64,000 bases of DNA, taken from contig NZ_JARXRN010000028.1 of the NCBI RefSeq assembly GCF_029888045.1, positions 1 through 64,000 of the forward strand. The letters are read 5' to 3'. A program made the translations under genes and the position numbers. Below the pieces are notes generated by a model. That model had not been told where the DNA came from, did no database searches, and saw only the letters and a list, made by a program, of their open reading frames with translations. The stretch is from Luteimonas rhizosphaericola (GTDB lineage Bacteria; Pseudomonadota; Gammaproteobacteria; Xanthomonadales; Xanthomonadaceae). Shown piece by piece: positions 19,392-27,923 of the stretch (positions within the stretch are counted from its first letter, which is position 1; the number at the start of each line of letters is the position of its first letter).

Positions 19392-20132
19392 TCAGTGCAC
19401 GTAGCCGTTGAGGCGCGCTTCGATGTTGCGCGGGTTCTCGCCCTGCGCGATCGCGATCAGGCCCTCGACGATCATCTCGCGCTCCAGCGTCTGCGCGGTG
19501 ACCAGGGTCTTGAGCTTGTTGCCCACCGGCAGCAGCATCAGGTTGGCCGCGCCGATGCCGTAGATGGTCGCGGTGAAGGCCGCGGCGATGCCGTGGCCGA
19601 GCTTGCTCGGGTCGGCGAGGTTCTTCATCACCGCCATCAGGCCCAGCACCGCGCCGATGATGCCCAGCGTGGGCGCGTAGATGCCCATGCCCTCGAACAC
19701 CTTGGCCGCGGCCAGGTCGCGCGCGTTCTGGCCGTGCAGGTCGATCTCGAGCATCTGCCGGATCGCCTCGGGCTCGAGCCCGTCGACCACCATCTGCAGG
19801 CCCTTGCCGAGGAACGGGTCGGTCTGCTGCGCCACCTGCGCCTCCAGGCCCAGCAGGCCCTGCTTGCGCGCGATGGTGGACCATTCGACGATCTGCGCGA
19901 TCACCGCGGCGTGGTCGTGGGCCGGCGGCTTGAACACCCAGCCGGCCATCTTCAGCGCGCGCATGAAGGTGCGCATCGAGGTCTGCAGCAGGCTCGCGGC
20001 CACGGTGCCCACGATCACGATCACGAACGCCGCCGGCGACCACAGCCCGGCGAGCCCGGCCCCCTTGAGCACGCTGCCGCCGACGATCGCGACGATCGCG
20101 AGCACGGCGCCGATGAGGCTGAGTCTGTCCAT
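19392..20132 (-). CDS. motC: Flagellar stator protein MotC (MotA paralogue)
   Basis: A 246-residue MotA/PomA-type channel protein with four membrane helices. Conserved segments include LGIIGAVLGLMAVMKNL and IAAAFTATIYGIGAANLMLLPVGNKLK. It is shorter than MotA at 11028-11888 and close to Pseudomonas MotC. It lies 7 bases after cheA and 5 before motD, in the long fliA-che operon, so this stator may be expressed with a different timing from the FliA-driven motAB. Confidence 0.94.
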   Translation of the reverse strand: MDRLSLIGAVLAIVAIVGGSVLKGAGLAGLWSPAAFVIVIVGTVAASLLQTSMRTFMRALKMAGWVFKPPAHDHAAVIAQIVEWSTIARKQGLLGLEAQVAQQTDPFLGKGLQMVVDGLEPEAIRQMLEIDLHGQNARDLAAAKVFEGMGIYAPTLGIIGAVLGLMAVMKNLADPSKLGHGIAAAFTATIYGIGAANLMLLPVGNKLKTLVTAQTLEREMIVEGLIAIAQGENPRNIEARLNGYVH

Positions 20133-20139
20133 GGCCTGT

Positions 20140-21978
20140 TTAACGGTCCGCGGCCAGCTGACTTGAACGCGCGGCGGCGCGCGTGCCGCTGCCGAGCAGG
20201 GCGTCGACGTCCAGGATCAGGGCCATGCGACCATCGCCGATCAGGCTGGCGCCGGCGTAGCCGGGCAGCCCGCGCAGGGTCGGCGGCAGCGCCTTGATCA
20301 CCACTTCCTCGCGCCCGCGCACGTGATCCACCGCCAGGCAGTAGCGCGCCTCGCCCGACTGCAGCACCACGCAGGTCGAATCGGGCAGCGGCGCCGGGTC
20401 CATCCCCAGCCAGTCGCGCAGGCCCAGCAGCGGCAGCGGCTGCTGGCGCAGGTCGAGCACGCGCTGGCCGTCGATCCACAGCGCGCGCCCGGGTTCGTGC
20501 GAGAGCACCTCGACCACCCGCACCAGCGGCAGCGCGTAGACGTCGCCGCCCACCTCCACCAGCAGGGTCGGCAGGATCGCCAGCGTCAGCGGCACCCGGA
20601 TCGCGAAGCGCGAGCCGGCGCCGGGTTCGGAATGGATCTGCACCGTGCCCGAGAGCTCGCGGATGCGCGACTGCACCACGTCCATGCCCACGCCGCGGCC
20701 GGACAGGTCGCTGACCTCGTCGCGGGTGGAGAAGCCGGGCAGGAACAACAGCTGCAGGCAGTCGTCGGACGACAGCCGCGCGGCCGAATCGTCGTCGATC
20801 AGGCCCTTGTCCACGGCCTTGCGGCGGATGCGGTCGGGATCGATCCCGGCGCCGTCGTCGCGCACCTCGATCGCCACGTGGTCGCCTTCCTGCTGCGCGC
20901 TCAGGCGTACCGTGCCGAGTTCGGGCTTGCCGGCGCGGCGCCGCGCCTCGGGCGATTCGATGCCGTGGTCGATCGCGTTGCGCACCAGGTGCACCAGTGG
21001 ATCGGCCAGGGCCTCGACCAGGTTGCGGTCGAGCTCGGTCTCGGCGCCGGTGACCTCCAGGTTCACCTGCTTGTCGAGCTGGCGGGCGACGTCGCGGGCG
21101 AGCTTGGGGAAGCGCGCGAACACGCGCCCCACCGGCTGCATGCGCGCGGTCATCACCGCGCCCTGCAGGCGCGAGGTGGCGACGTCGAGCGCGGCCACGG
21201 CGCGGTCGAGGTCGTCGTCGCGCAGGCGCGGGCGGATCGTCTTCAGGCGGTTGCGCGCCAGCACCAGCTCGCCGACCAGGTTGACCATCGCGTCGAGCCG
21301 GCGCACGTCGACGCGCACGGTGACGTCGGCGGCGTCCTGCGCGGCCGGCGCGCGCGTCGGCGTGGGCACCGCGCGCAGCGGCGCAGGCGCAGGGGCCGCG
21401 ACGGGTTCAGGCGGGGCCGGCGGAGGCGCCGGTGCGGGCGCCGCGGCGACGGCCCCCGGCGCGGCGCCGGCGCCGTGCAAGCTGTCGAGCAGGGCTTCGA
21501 AATCGAGGTCGTCGAGCGAATCGTCCGCCGGGGCCGGCGCGGACGGGGTGGCGGTCACGGCCACCGGCACCGGGGCGGGCGCATGGGCACCGCCCCCCGA
21601 AGCGCCGGCGCGCAGCGCGGCCAGCAGCGCGTCGGGCGCGGGGCTGGGATCGACCCCGTCGCAGATCGCCTGCAGCATGTCCACCAGCAGGTCGATGCCC
21701 TGCTGGATGCCGTCGAACGCAGGCGCATCGAGCGGCGCGCTGCCGTCGCGGGCGGCGTTGAGGCGGTCCTCGACGGCGTGGCACACCGACACCATCGTGG
21801 TGAAGTCGAGGAAGCCCGCGCCGCCCTTGATGGTGTGGAAGCCGCGGAACACCGCGTTCAGGCACTCGCGGTCGGCGGGCGCGCGTTCGAGCGCGACCAT
21901 CTGCACGCCGAGCTGGTCGAGGATCTCGCCGACCTCGACCAGGAAGTCGGCGCAGATGTCGGAGGCGGCGGCGGACAT
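20140..21978 (-). CDS. cheA: Chemotaxis histidine kinase CheA, cheYZ-linked copy
   Basis: A 612-residue CheA. P1 carries His48 in FRGFHTIKGGAGF. An Ala/Pro-rich linker at about 125-225 stands where P2 would be, so no clear P2 domain is present. P3 and P4 follow (HLVRNAIDHG, RDDGAGID, GRGVGMDVV), then P5. It comes four bases after cheZ in the order cheY-cheZ-cheA-motC-motD, which matches the flagellar chemotaxis operon of pseudomonads. It should be the main donor for CheY, although pseudomonads place cheB between cheA and motC and no cheB is present here. Confidence 0.95.
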   Translation of the reverse strand: MSAAASDICADFLVEVGEILDQLGVQMVALERAPADRECLNAVFRGFHTIKGGAGFLDFTTMVSVCHAVEDRLNAARDGSAPLDAPAFDGIQQGIDLLVDMLQAICDGVDPSPAPDALLAALRAGASGGGAHAPAPVPVAVTATPSAPAPADDSLDDLDFEALLDSLHGAGAAPGAVAAAPAPAPPPAPPEPVAAPAPAPLRAVPTPTRAPAAQDAADVTVRVDVRRLDAMVNLVGELVLARNRLKTIRPRLRDDDLDRAVAALDVATSRLQGAVMTARMQPVGRVFARFPKLARDVARQLDKQVNLEVTGAETELDRNLVEALADPLVHLVRNAIDHGIESPEARRRAGKPELGTVRLSAQQEGDHVAIEVRDDGAGIDPDRIRRKAVDKGLIDDDSAARLSSDDCLQLLFLPGFSTRDEVSDLSGRGVGMDVVQSRIRELSGTVQIHSEPGAGSRFAIRVPLTLAILPTLLVEVGGDVYALPLVRVVEVLSHEPGRALWIDGQRVLDLRQQPLPLLGLRDWLGMDPAPLPDSTCVVLQSGEARYCLAVDHVRGREEVVIKALPPTLRGLPGYAGASLIGDGRMALILDVDALLGSGTRAAARSSQLAADR

Positions 21979-21982
21979 CGCG

Positions 21983-22609
21983 CTACAGGCCCAGCGACGA
22001 GAGCAGGCGGTTGGCGTCGTCCTGGCTGGCGGCGGGCGCGTCCACGCCGTCCACCGCGGGGCCGTAGCCCTGGCTGGACAGCTGCAGCGGGCGGTCGGCG
22101 CCCGGCGCGTAGTCGCCGAGCCCTTCGTGCACGGTGCGCACCAGTTCCACCACGCGGCGGATGATCTGGCCGTTGAGGTCCTGGTAGCCCTGGGCGGCGG
22201 TCATCTCCGACAGCCGCGCGCGCACCGCCGACACGGTGGCGGCTTCGGCGTCGGCATCGGCCACCGGCAGGGTGCCGAGCAGGATCCGGCATTCCTGGAT
22301 CAGGTCCAGAGTGTGGTGGCTGGCGTCCTCGCTGACCTTGACCACATGCTCCAGGCGCAGGCAGGCCTCGGCCAGCGAGCCGCTGCCGCCGCCGGTGCCC
22401 AGCGCCTGCTCGAGCTCGCGCGCCAGCCGCACCAGGCCCTGCACCAGCGGCTGGGTGCGCCACTGGATCAGTTCGTCGACGTTGCTGCGCCAGGTCTCGT
22501 CGTCCTGCTGCTCGAGCGCCTCGAGCGCGGCGTGCAGGCAGGCGACCAGGGCCGCGCGTTCGTCGTGCGCGCCGGCACCCGGCGCCACGGCGGCGGGTGC
22601 CGCGCTCAC
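21983..22609 (-). CDS. cheZ: CheY-phosphate phosphatase CheZ
   Basis: A 208-residue CheZ that dephosphorylates CheY-P. The catalytic helix reads [21 protein letters not shown], with the Gln of the YQDL.GQ motif expected to be the catalytic residue. The C-terminal peptide [15 protein letters not shown] matches the CheY-binding tail of the family. It overlaps cheY by four bases. Confidence 0.95.
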   Translation of the reverse strand: MSAAPAAVAPGAGAHDERAALVACLHAALEALEQQDDETWRSNVDELIQWRTQPLVQGLVRLARELEQALGTGGGSGSLAEACLRLEHVVKVSEDASHHTLDLIQECRILLGTLPVADADAEAATVSAVRARLSEMTAAQGYQDLNGQIIRRVVELVRTVHEGLGDYAPGADRPLQLSSQGYGPAVDGVDAPAASQDDANRLLSSLGL

Positions 22610-22998
22610 GCCGCGGCTCCGAGGCGTTCGAAAATCTTGCCCAGCTTGTCGTTGAGGGTGGCGGCGGTGAAGGGCTTGATGACATAGCCGTTCACGCCCG
22701 CCTGCGCGGCCTCGATGATCTGCTCGCGCTTGGACTCGGCGGTCACCATCAGCACCGGGATCTTCGACAGCGCGGCGTCGGCGCGGATCGCCTTGAGCAG
22801 GTCGATGCCGGGCATGCCGGGCATGTTCCAGTCGGTGACCACCAGGTCGAACGGGCCCTTGCGCAGTTCCACCAGCGCGGTCGAGCCGTCGTCGGCCTCG
22901 GTGGTGTTGAAGAAGCCCAGGTCGTTGAGCAGGTTCTTGACGATGCGACGCATGGTCGAGAAGTCGTCGACGATCAGGATGCGGATGTTCTTGTCCAT
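22606..22998 (-). CDS. cheY: Chemotaxis response regulator CheY
   Basis: A 130-residue receiver that binds FliM when phosphorylated. Key residues are visible: acidic pair Asp11/Asp12, phospho-acceptor Asp56 ([10 protein letters not shown]), Thr86, Tyr105 and Lys108 (GYVIKPF). The W-N pair after Asp56 and the neighbouring cheZ identify it as the flagellar CheY rather than one of the other receivers in the window. It is 45 bases downstream of fliA. Confidence 0.96.
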   Translation of the reverse strand: MDKNIRILIVDDFSTMRRIVKNLLNDLGFFNTTEADDGSTALVELRKGPFDLVVTDWNMPGMPGIDLLKAIRADAALSKIPVLMVTAESKREQIIEAAQAGVNGYVIKPFTAATLNDKLGKIFERLGAAA

Positions 22999-23043
22999 GC
23001 GGGTCTCTTCGTGGTTCGTGTGTGTGGTGCGCCGGCCCCGGCG

Positions 23044-23808
23044 TCAGGGCAGGTAGTCGTCGTCTTCGTCGGCGCCGTCGCGGCGCCAGTCGGCCAGCCG
23101 CGCGCGCAGGCGCACGGCGGCCTGGCCGTGGATCTGGCAGGCGCGCGATTCGCTCACGCCCAGCACCGCGCCGATCTCGCGCAGGTTCAGTTCCTGCTCG
23201 TAGTACAGCGACAGCACCAGGCGCTCGCGCTCGGGCAGGCCGTCGATGGCCTCGGCCAGCGCGTCGCGGAAGGCGACCTGTTCGAACGCGCGCGCCGGGC
23301 TGGCGGTGTCGTGGCTGGCCAGCCGCGCCTCGCCGTCGTGTTCGTCCATGTGCGCATCGAGGCTGACCAGCTGCCCGCGCGCGGCGTTCTCGACCATGGC
23401 GTGGTATTCGTCCAGCCCCACGCCGAGCTGCGCGGCCACCTGCTGCGCGGTCGCGGCTTGGCCGGTGGTCTGCTCGACCTCGCGGGTGGCCGACACGATG
23501 TCGCGGTAGCGGCGGTGCACCGAGCGCGGCACCCAGTCGCCGCGGCGGATCTCGTCGATCATCGCGCCGCGGATGCGGATCGAGGCGTAGGTCTCGAACG
23601 CCGCGCCCTGGTCGGACTGGAAATTGCGCGCGGCGTCGATCAGGCCGAGCATGCCGGCCTGGATCAGGTCGTCGATCTCCACGCTCGCCGGCAGGCGCGC
23701 GGCGAGGTGGTGGGCGATGCGCCGCACCAGTTCGCCGTGCTTCTCGACCACTTCGGCGGCGCTGCCCTGCTGGTTGGCGCGGTACTGCGCGGTCGCGGCG
23801 GCGTTCAT
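23044..23808 (-). CDS. fliA: Flagellar sigma factor FliA (sigma-28)
   Basis: A 254-residue sigma-70-family factor for late flagellar genes. ATG 23808 overlaps the flhG stop by four bases. Region 2 (DLIQAGMLGLIDAARNF, AFETYASIRIRGAMIDEIRRGDWVPRSVHRR), region 3 and the region 4 helix-turn-helix (LNLREIGAVLGVSESRACQIHGQAAVRLR) are complete. Eight promoters in this window match its expected target, including those of fliC, motA, cheW and cheV. The anti-sigma factor FlgM was not found here. Confidence 0.97.
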   Translation of the reverse strand: MNAAATAQYRANQQGSAAEVVEKHGELVRRIAHHLAARLPASVEIDDLIQAGMLGLIDAARNFQSDQGAAFETYASIRIRGAMIDEIRRGDWVPRSVHRRYRDIVSATREVEQTTGQAATAQQVAAQLGVGLDEYHAMVENAARGQLVSLDAHMDEHDGEARLASHDTASPARAFEQVAFRDALAEAIDGLPERERLVLSLYYEQELNLREIGAVLGVSESRACQIHGQAAVRLRARLADWRRDGADEDDDYLP

Positions 23809-24680
23809 GCGGCGGCCCCCCGCGCGGCGGCCGGGGCGACCAGGCGCTCGAGGAAGAATTCGACGTGGCCGCGCGCGCCGGGCGGCGACTGCCACTGGCG
23901 CGAGCGCCGGGCGATGTCGCGGAACGCCACCGACGAGGGCGCGGACGGGAACACGTCCACCACCGCCTCCTGGCGCTGCACCGCGCGGCGCAGCCATTCG
24001 TCGCGCGGGATCGCGCCGAGGTAGTTCAGGGTCACGTCGAGGAAGCGCGCGCTGACGCGCTCGAGCTTCTCGAACAGCTGCCGGCCCTCGCGCTGGTCCT
24101 GCACCTGGTTGGCCAGCACCTGCACCCGGTTCACGCCGCGCTCGCGGCTGAGCACCTTGATCAGGGCATAGGCGTCGGTGACCGAGGCCGGCTCGTCGCA
24201 GACCACCACGATCACGTCCTGCGCGGCCTGGCAGAAGGTCAGCACGCCGTCGGCGATGCCGGCGGCGTTGTCCACCACCATCACGTCCAGGTCCAGGTCG
24301 AGCTCGGAGAACGCGTGCACCAGGCCCACGTGCTGGCTGGGCTGGAGTTCGGTCATGTGGCGCTTGCCGGACGCGGCCGGGACGATCATCAGCCCGTTGG
24401 GGCATTCGATCACCGTGTCGCGCAGCTCGCAGCGGTCGGCGAACACGTCGGCCAGGGTGAAGGTGGGCGTCAGGCCCAGCATCACGTCGACGTTGGCCAG
24501 GCCCAGGTCGGTGTCCAGCAGCAGGGTGCGCTGCCCGGCGTTGACCAGGGCGGTGGCCAGGTTGACCGAGACCGAGGTCTTGCCGACGCCGCCCTTGCCG
24601 CTGGCGACGGCGATCACCCGCACGGGGCCGGGGGCCCGGTCTGCGGCGGAAACGGGCACGATGGGGTCAGGCGACTGCAT
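23805..24680 (-). CDS. flhG: Flagellar number regulator FlhG/FleN
   Basis: A 291-residue MinD/ParA-type ATPase that restrains flagellar number, in pseudomonads by acting on FleQ, and works with FlhF at the pole. The deviant Walker A SGKGGVGKTSVSVNLA is at about 29-44; LLLDTDLGLANVDVMLGL and VVDNAAGIADGVLTF follow. ATG 24680 overlaps flhF by 14 bases. The N-terminal stretch before the P-loop is short and contains DRAPGPVR rather than a clear DQAxxLR activator motif. The C-terminus (GHVEFFLERLV) matches FleN. Confidence 0.95.
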   Translation of the reverse strand: MQSPDPIVPVSAADRAPGPVRVIAVASGKGGVGKTSVSVNLATALVNAGQRTLLLDTDLGLANVDVMLGLTPTFTLADVFADRCELRDTVIECPNGLMIVPAASGKRHMTELQPSQHVGLVHAFSELDLDLDVMVVDNAAGIADGVLTFCQAAQDVIVVVCDEPASVTDAYALIKVLSRERGVNRVQVLANQVQDQREGRQLFEKLERVSARFLDVTLNYLGAIPRDEWLRRAVQRQEAVVDVFPSAPSSVAFRDIARRSRQWQSPPGARGHVEFFLERLVAPAAARGAAA

Positions 24681-26622
24681 GGCGATCCTCGGTGGCGAGG
24701 GGGTTATCGGCAGCACGGCGGGATTTCTCCAGTGACTGGACGAGGCGGGTGGCATCGGCGGCATCGAGGTCGGACGGCACCTGCTGCCCCTGGGTGGTGT
24801 AGGCGATGGCCAGTTCGTGGCGGGCGAGCACCGACAGCGCCGAACCGGGCCGGCCGGTCTCGTCGAGCTTGGTCAGCACCACGCCCTCGGGCTTGGCGGG
24901 GCGGTAGCGGCGGACGACCTCGCCGAGGTCGTAGGGATGGGCGTTGGCCGGCAGCACCAGCAGGCTGCGCACCTTGCGCGAGGCCCGCAGCCACAGGATC
25001 TGGCTGAACACGGCGCGGTCGCGCGGGGCGTGGCCGGTGGTGTCGACCAGCACCAACGGGTAGTCGACCAGCTGCGCGAGGGTGTCCTGCAGCCCTTCGG
25101 GACCCTGCGCCTCGCACACGGTGATGCCGAGGCGGCGGCCGTGGGCCTGCAGCTGCTCGAGCGCGCCGGCGCGCTCGCAGTCGGTGGTCACCAGCGCCAC
25201 GTCGCGGGCGCGGTGGCGGGCGGCGAAGCGCGCGGCCAGCTTGGCCGCCGTCGTCGTCTTGCCGGCGCCGGTGGGACCGACCAGGGCGATCACGCCGCCG
25301 TCGTCCAGCGGTTCGCTGCGGGTGACGGTGATCATCCGCGCCAGGGTCTCGAACATCGGGCCGTGGATCGCGTCGACCGGCAGCCGCGGATCGATCTGGG
25401 CGGCAACCTCGCGCGCCAGCGAGTCCTCGCAGCCGTAGCCGGCCAGCGCATCGAGCACCGCCGCGCGCGCGGGCGAGCCGCGCAGGCGCTCGAGCGAGAG
25501 CTGCTCCATCTGGGTTTCCATCATCTGGCGCATGCGCGCCATCTCCTCGCGCATCGAGACGATGGCGGGGTCGGTGTCGGGCGTGGCGACGGCCCGGAGG
25601 GCTTGCGGCGCGGTCGTGTCGCGCGTGTCGGACGGGGCGTTCCCGGAACGGCAGGTGGCGATCGCCGGACGCGCCACCTCGGCGGCGGCCGGTGCGGTCG
25701 CTGCGGCGAGCGGTCGTGCTGCCGTGGCGCGGGCGTCGGTCGCCGGTTCCGGGCGCAGCGGCATCGGGAACTCGGGCATCAGCTGGCCGAAGTCGTCGTC
25801 CTCCTCGTCGCGCGCGGGGCGCTCGCCGGCAGCCGCGCCGGTGGCGGCGCCGCGCGGGGCGAGGAAGGCGGGGGCGGCGGGTTCGAAGTCCGCGGCGGTG
25901 GGCTGCGGCGCCGGGACGGGCGCCGGCATGGGAGCGGAGGCAGGCGCGGCTGCCGGCGCGGGGGCCTGCGGCGACACTGGCGCCGGCGTATCGACGCGGG
26001 GCGCCGACGCCGGCGCGGCGTCGAGCGCGGCCATCATCGCCTCGAAGCGGCTCGGGGCCGGCGGCGCCGCGATCGCGGGGGTTGCCGGGTGGAGCGTGGC
26101 GGCGACCGGTGGGTGTTCGCCGGCCGTGGGGGCGTGCGCGGCGGGAGGCGCCGGGTGGGCGCGGGTCGTGATCGCGGCGGCCGGAGCGGGCGCAGCCGGG
26201 ACGGGTGCGGCCGGTGCGGCGGGAGGAGTCGCCGGCGCCGGGACGGCGACAGCGCGGGTCAGGTCGGACAGTGTCGCGCCGTCGCCGATGCGGAACACGG
26301 CGCGGGCGCGCGAGATCAGGCTGTCGCGGGCCGAGGCATCGCCGGCGGCCGGTGCGGGAGCGGCGGCGGCGGGCGAGCGGGGCGGCGCGGCGGACGGCGC
26401 CGCGGCCTGGGCGCGGGCGGGCGCATCGGCGATCGCCGGCGCGGCGGCGCGCAGCGCCTGGGCCACCAGGGCCTCGTCGTAGTCGGTCGCGGCAACCACC
26501 TCGATGCCGGCGCCATCGGCGCTGGCGCGAGTGGACAGGATCACCGCGTCGGGTCCTTGTTCGTCGCGGACCATGCGCAGGGCGGTGCGCATGTCGGGAG
26601 CGGTGAAGCGCTTGATTCGCAT
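24667..26622 (-). CDS. flhF: Flagellar placement GTPase FlhF
   Basis: An SRP-type GTPase that sets polar flagellar position, 651 residues. ATG 26622 gives the typical N-terminus MRIKRFTAPDMRTALRMVRD. A long low-complexity Ala/Pro-rich segment (about 80-310) separates it from the N and G domains. P-loop VGPTGAGKTTTAAKLA, DTTGHAPRD and TKLDETG are present. The linker makes the protein longer than the roughly 430-500 residues usual in the family. It opens the flhF-flhG-fliA-che operon behind a sigma-54-like site at 26671-26686. Confidence 0.95.
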   Translation of the reverse strand: MRIKRFTAPDMRTALRMVRDEQGPDAVILSTRASADGAGIEVVAATDYDEALVAQALRAAAPAIADAPARAQAAAPSAAPPRSPAAAAPAPAAGDASARDSLISRARAVFRIGDGATLSDLTRAVAVPAPATPPAAPAAPVPAAPAPAAAITTRAHPAPPAAHAPTAGEHPPVAATLHPATPAIAAPPAPSRFEAMMAALDAAPASAPRVDTPAPVSPQAPAPAAAPASAPMPAPVPAPQPTAADFEPAAPAFLAPRGAATGAAAGERPARDEEDDDFGQLMPEFPMPLRPEPATDARATAARPLAAATAPAAAEVARPAIATCRSGNAPSDTRDTTAPQALRAVATPDTDPAIVSMREEMARMRQMMETQMEQLSLERLRGSPARAAVLDALAGYGCEDSLAREVAAQIDPRLPVDAIHGPMFETLARMITVTRSEPLDDGGVIALVGPTGAGKTTTAAKLAARFAARHRARDVALVTTDCERAGALEQLQAHGRRLGITVCEAQGPEGLQDTLAQLVDYPLVLVDTTGHAPRDRAVFSQILWLRASRKVRSLLVLPANAHPYDLGEVVRRYRPAKPEGVVLTKLDETGRPGSALSVLARHELAIAYTTQGQQVPSDLDAADATRLVQSLEKSRRAADNPLATEDRHAVA

Positions 26623-26670
26623 GGTGTCGTCCCGGGTCGGGGAGGTGGCGGCAGGTGGCTGCCCCCTTCC

Positions 26671-26686
26671 TGCAAGACCCGGGCCT
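26671..26686 (-). promoter_or_regulatory. Candidate sigma-54 promoter of flhF operon
   Basis: On the minus strand this is AGGCCCGGGTCTTGCA. The invariant GG-N10-GC is present with a full TTGCA -12 box, but the -24 box differs from TGGCAC at two positions. The leader would be about 37 bases. Confidence 0.6.
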
Positions 26687-26864
26687 GAACTGCCGGAGCG
26701 GCGCGTCGGAAGCTTGGCAGCCGGCCGGAGCGGGCGGTGTCGGGACGCCGGCGCCCCGGCATGGACGGAGCCCCGGCCCCTTTTCCGGCGCTTGCCGCCC
26801 AGGGACCATGTCTTCACGGTGACTCCGCGGACGGGGCACGGGCTTCGGTGGGCGTCGAAACCGC

Positions 26865-27918
26865 GTAGCCCGGACAAGGCCGAAGGCCGCATCGGGATTG
26901 ATCCGAGGTGCGCCGGGAGGGGGCGATTGGCCCCGGGTGCGCTTCGCTTGCCCGGGCTACGAGCACCTGACGGACGTGCCCCGGCGCCAGCCGGTGCGCA
27001 GGCTCCGGTGTGGCCGCGGCGCCCCACGCCGAGCGGGTGCACCGCTGGCTGGGACGTCGTGTCCTCAAGCGCGGCCGCGGCACATCCGTGTGCCGCTTGC
27101 ACCCGCTCCGCGCGGGGCGCCGCGGCATGGCGACCGAGGGGGCGTCGCTTCGGTGGCGCGTGGAGGCGACATCCTTCCGGATGCGTTCCGGTTGCGGCCG
27201 AGGGGCGGAAGCCGTAGCCCGGATAAGGCCAAAGGCCGCATCCGGGGTGATTTGAGGCGCGCCGGGCGATGCGCGTGGCGACGGGCCCCGAGTGCGTTTC
27301 GCTTACCCGGGCTACGAGCACCTGACGGACGTGCCCCGGCGCCAGCCGGTGCGCAGGCTCCGGTGTGGCCGCGGCGCCCCACGCCGAGCGGGTGCACCGC
27401 TCGCTGGGACGTCGTGTCCTCAATCGCGGCCGCGGCACATCCCTGTGCCGCTTGCACCCGCTCGGCGCGGGGCGCCGCGGCACGGCGACCGAGGGGGCGT
27501 CGCTTCGGTGGCGCGCGCAGGCGACGTCCTTCCGGATGCGTTCCGGTGGCGGTCGAGGGGCGGAAGCCGTCGCCCGGATCAGGCCGCAGGCCGCATCCGG
27601 GTGATTTGAGGCGCGCCGGGCGATGCGCGTGGCGATTGGCCCCGGGTGCGCTCTGCTTACCCGGGCTACGGCGCTTTTCTCTGGCGGCCGCGGCACATCC
27701 GCGTGCCGCTTGCGCCCGCTCCGCGCGGGGCGCTGCAGCATTGCGACCGCGGGGGCGTCGCCTCGGGTGTGCGTGGAGGCGCAGATCTTTCCCGGTGCCG
27801 GGCGAAGACAGGGCCGCGTAGCCCGGATAAGGCCGCAGGCCGCATCCGGGTTGCCGGGAGCCCAAACGCATGATGAGGTGGCGAAGGGCCCCGGGTGCGC
27901 TCCGCTTGCCCGGGCTAC
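26865..27918. repeat. REP array B: inverted REP pairs, about 354-base period
   Basis: This 1.3-kb gap between flhA and flhF (same orientation) carries the same two REP forms as array A. Form a on the plus strand is at 26865-26896, 27214-27246, 27569-27601 (head changed to GTCG) and 27818-27850. Form b on the minus strand is at 26932-26960, 27287-27315, 27641-27669 and 27890-27918. Two nearly full tandem units of about 354 bases are followed by a shortened one of about 249. The filler is related between units but unlike that of array A. Open frames here only encode repeat-derived peptides. The last REP ends five bases from the flhA stop. Confidence 0.86.
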
Positions 27919-27923
27919 GGCGG

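Noticed and set aside
26814-27871. Several open frames with matching peptides in the flhA-flhF gap
   Set aside because: The matching peptides (such as those with GALRLPG) come from translation of REP units and appear in arrays A and C as well; they are not a protein family.
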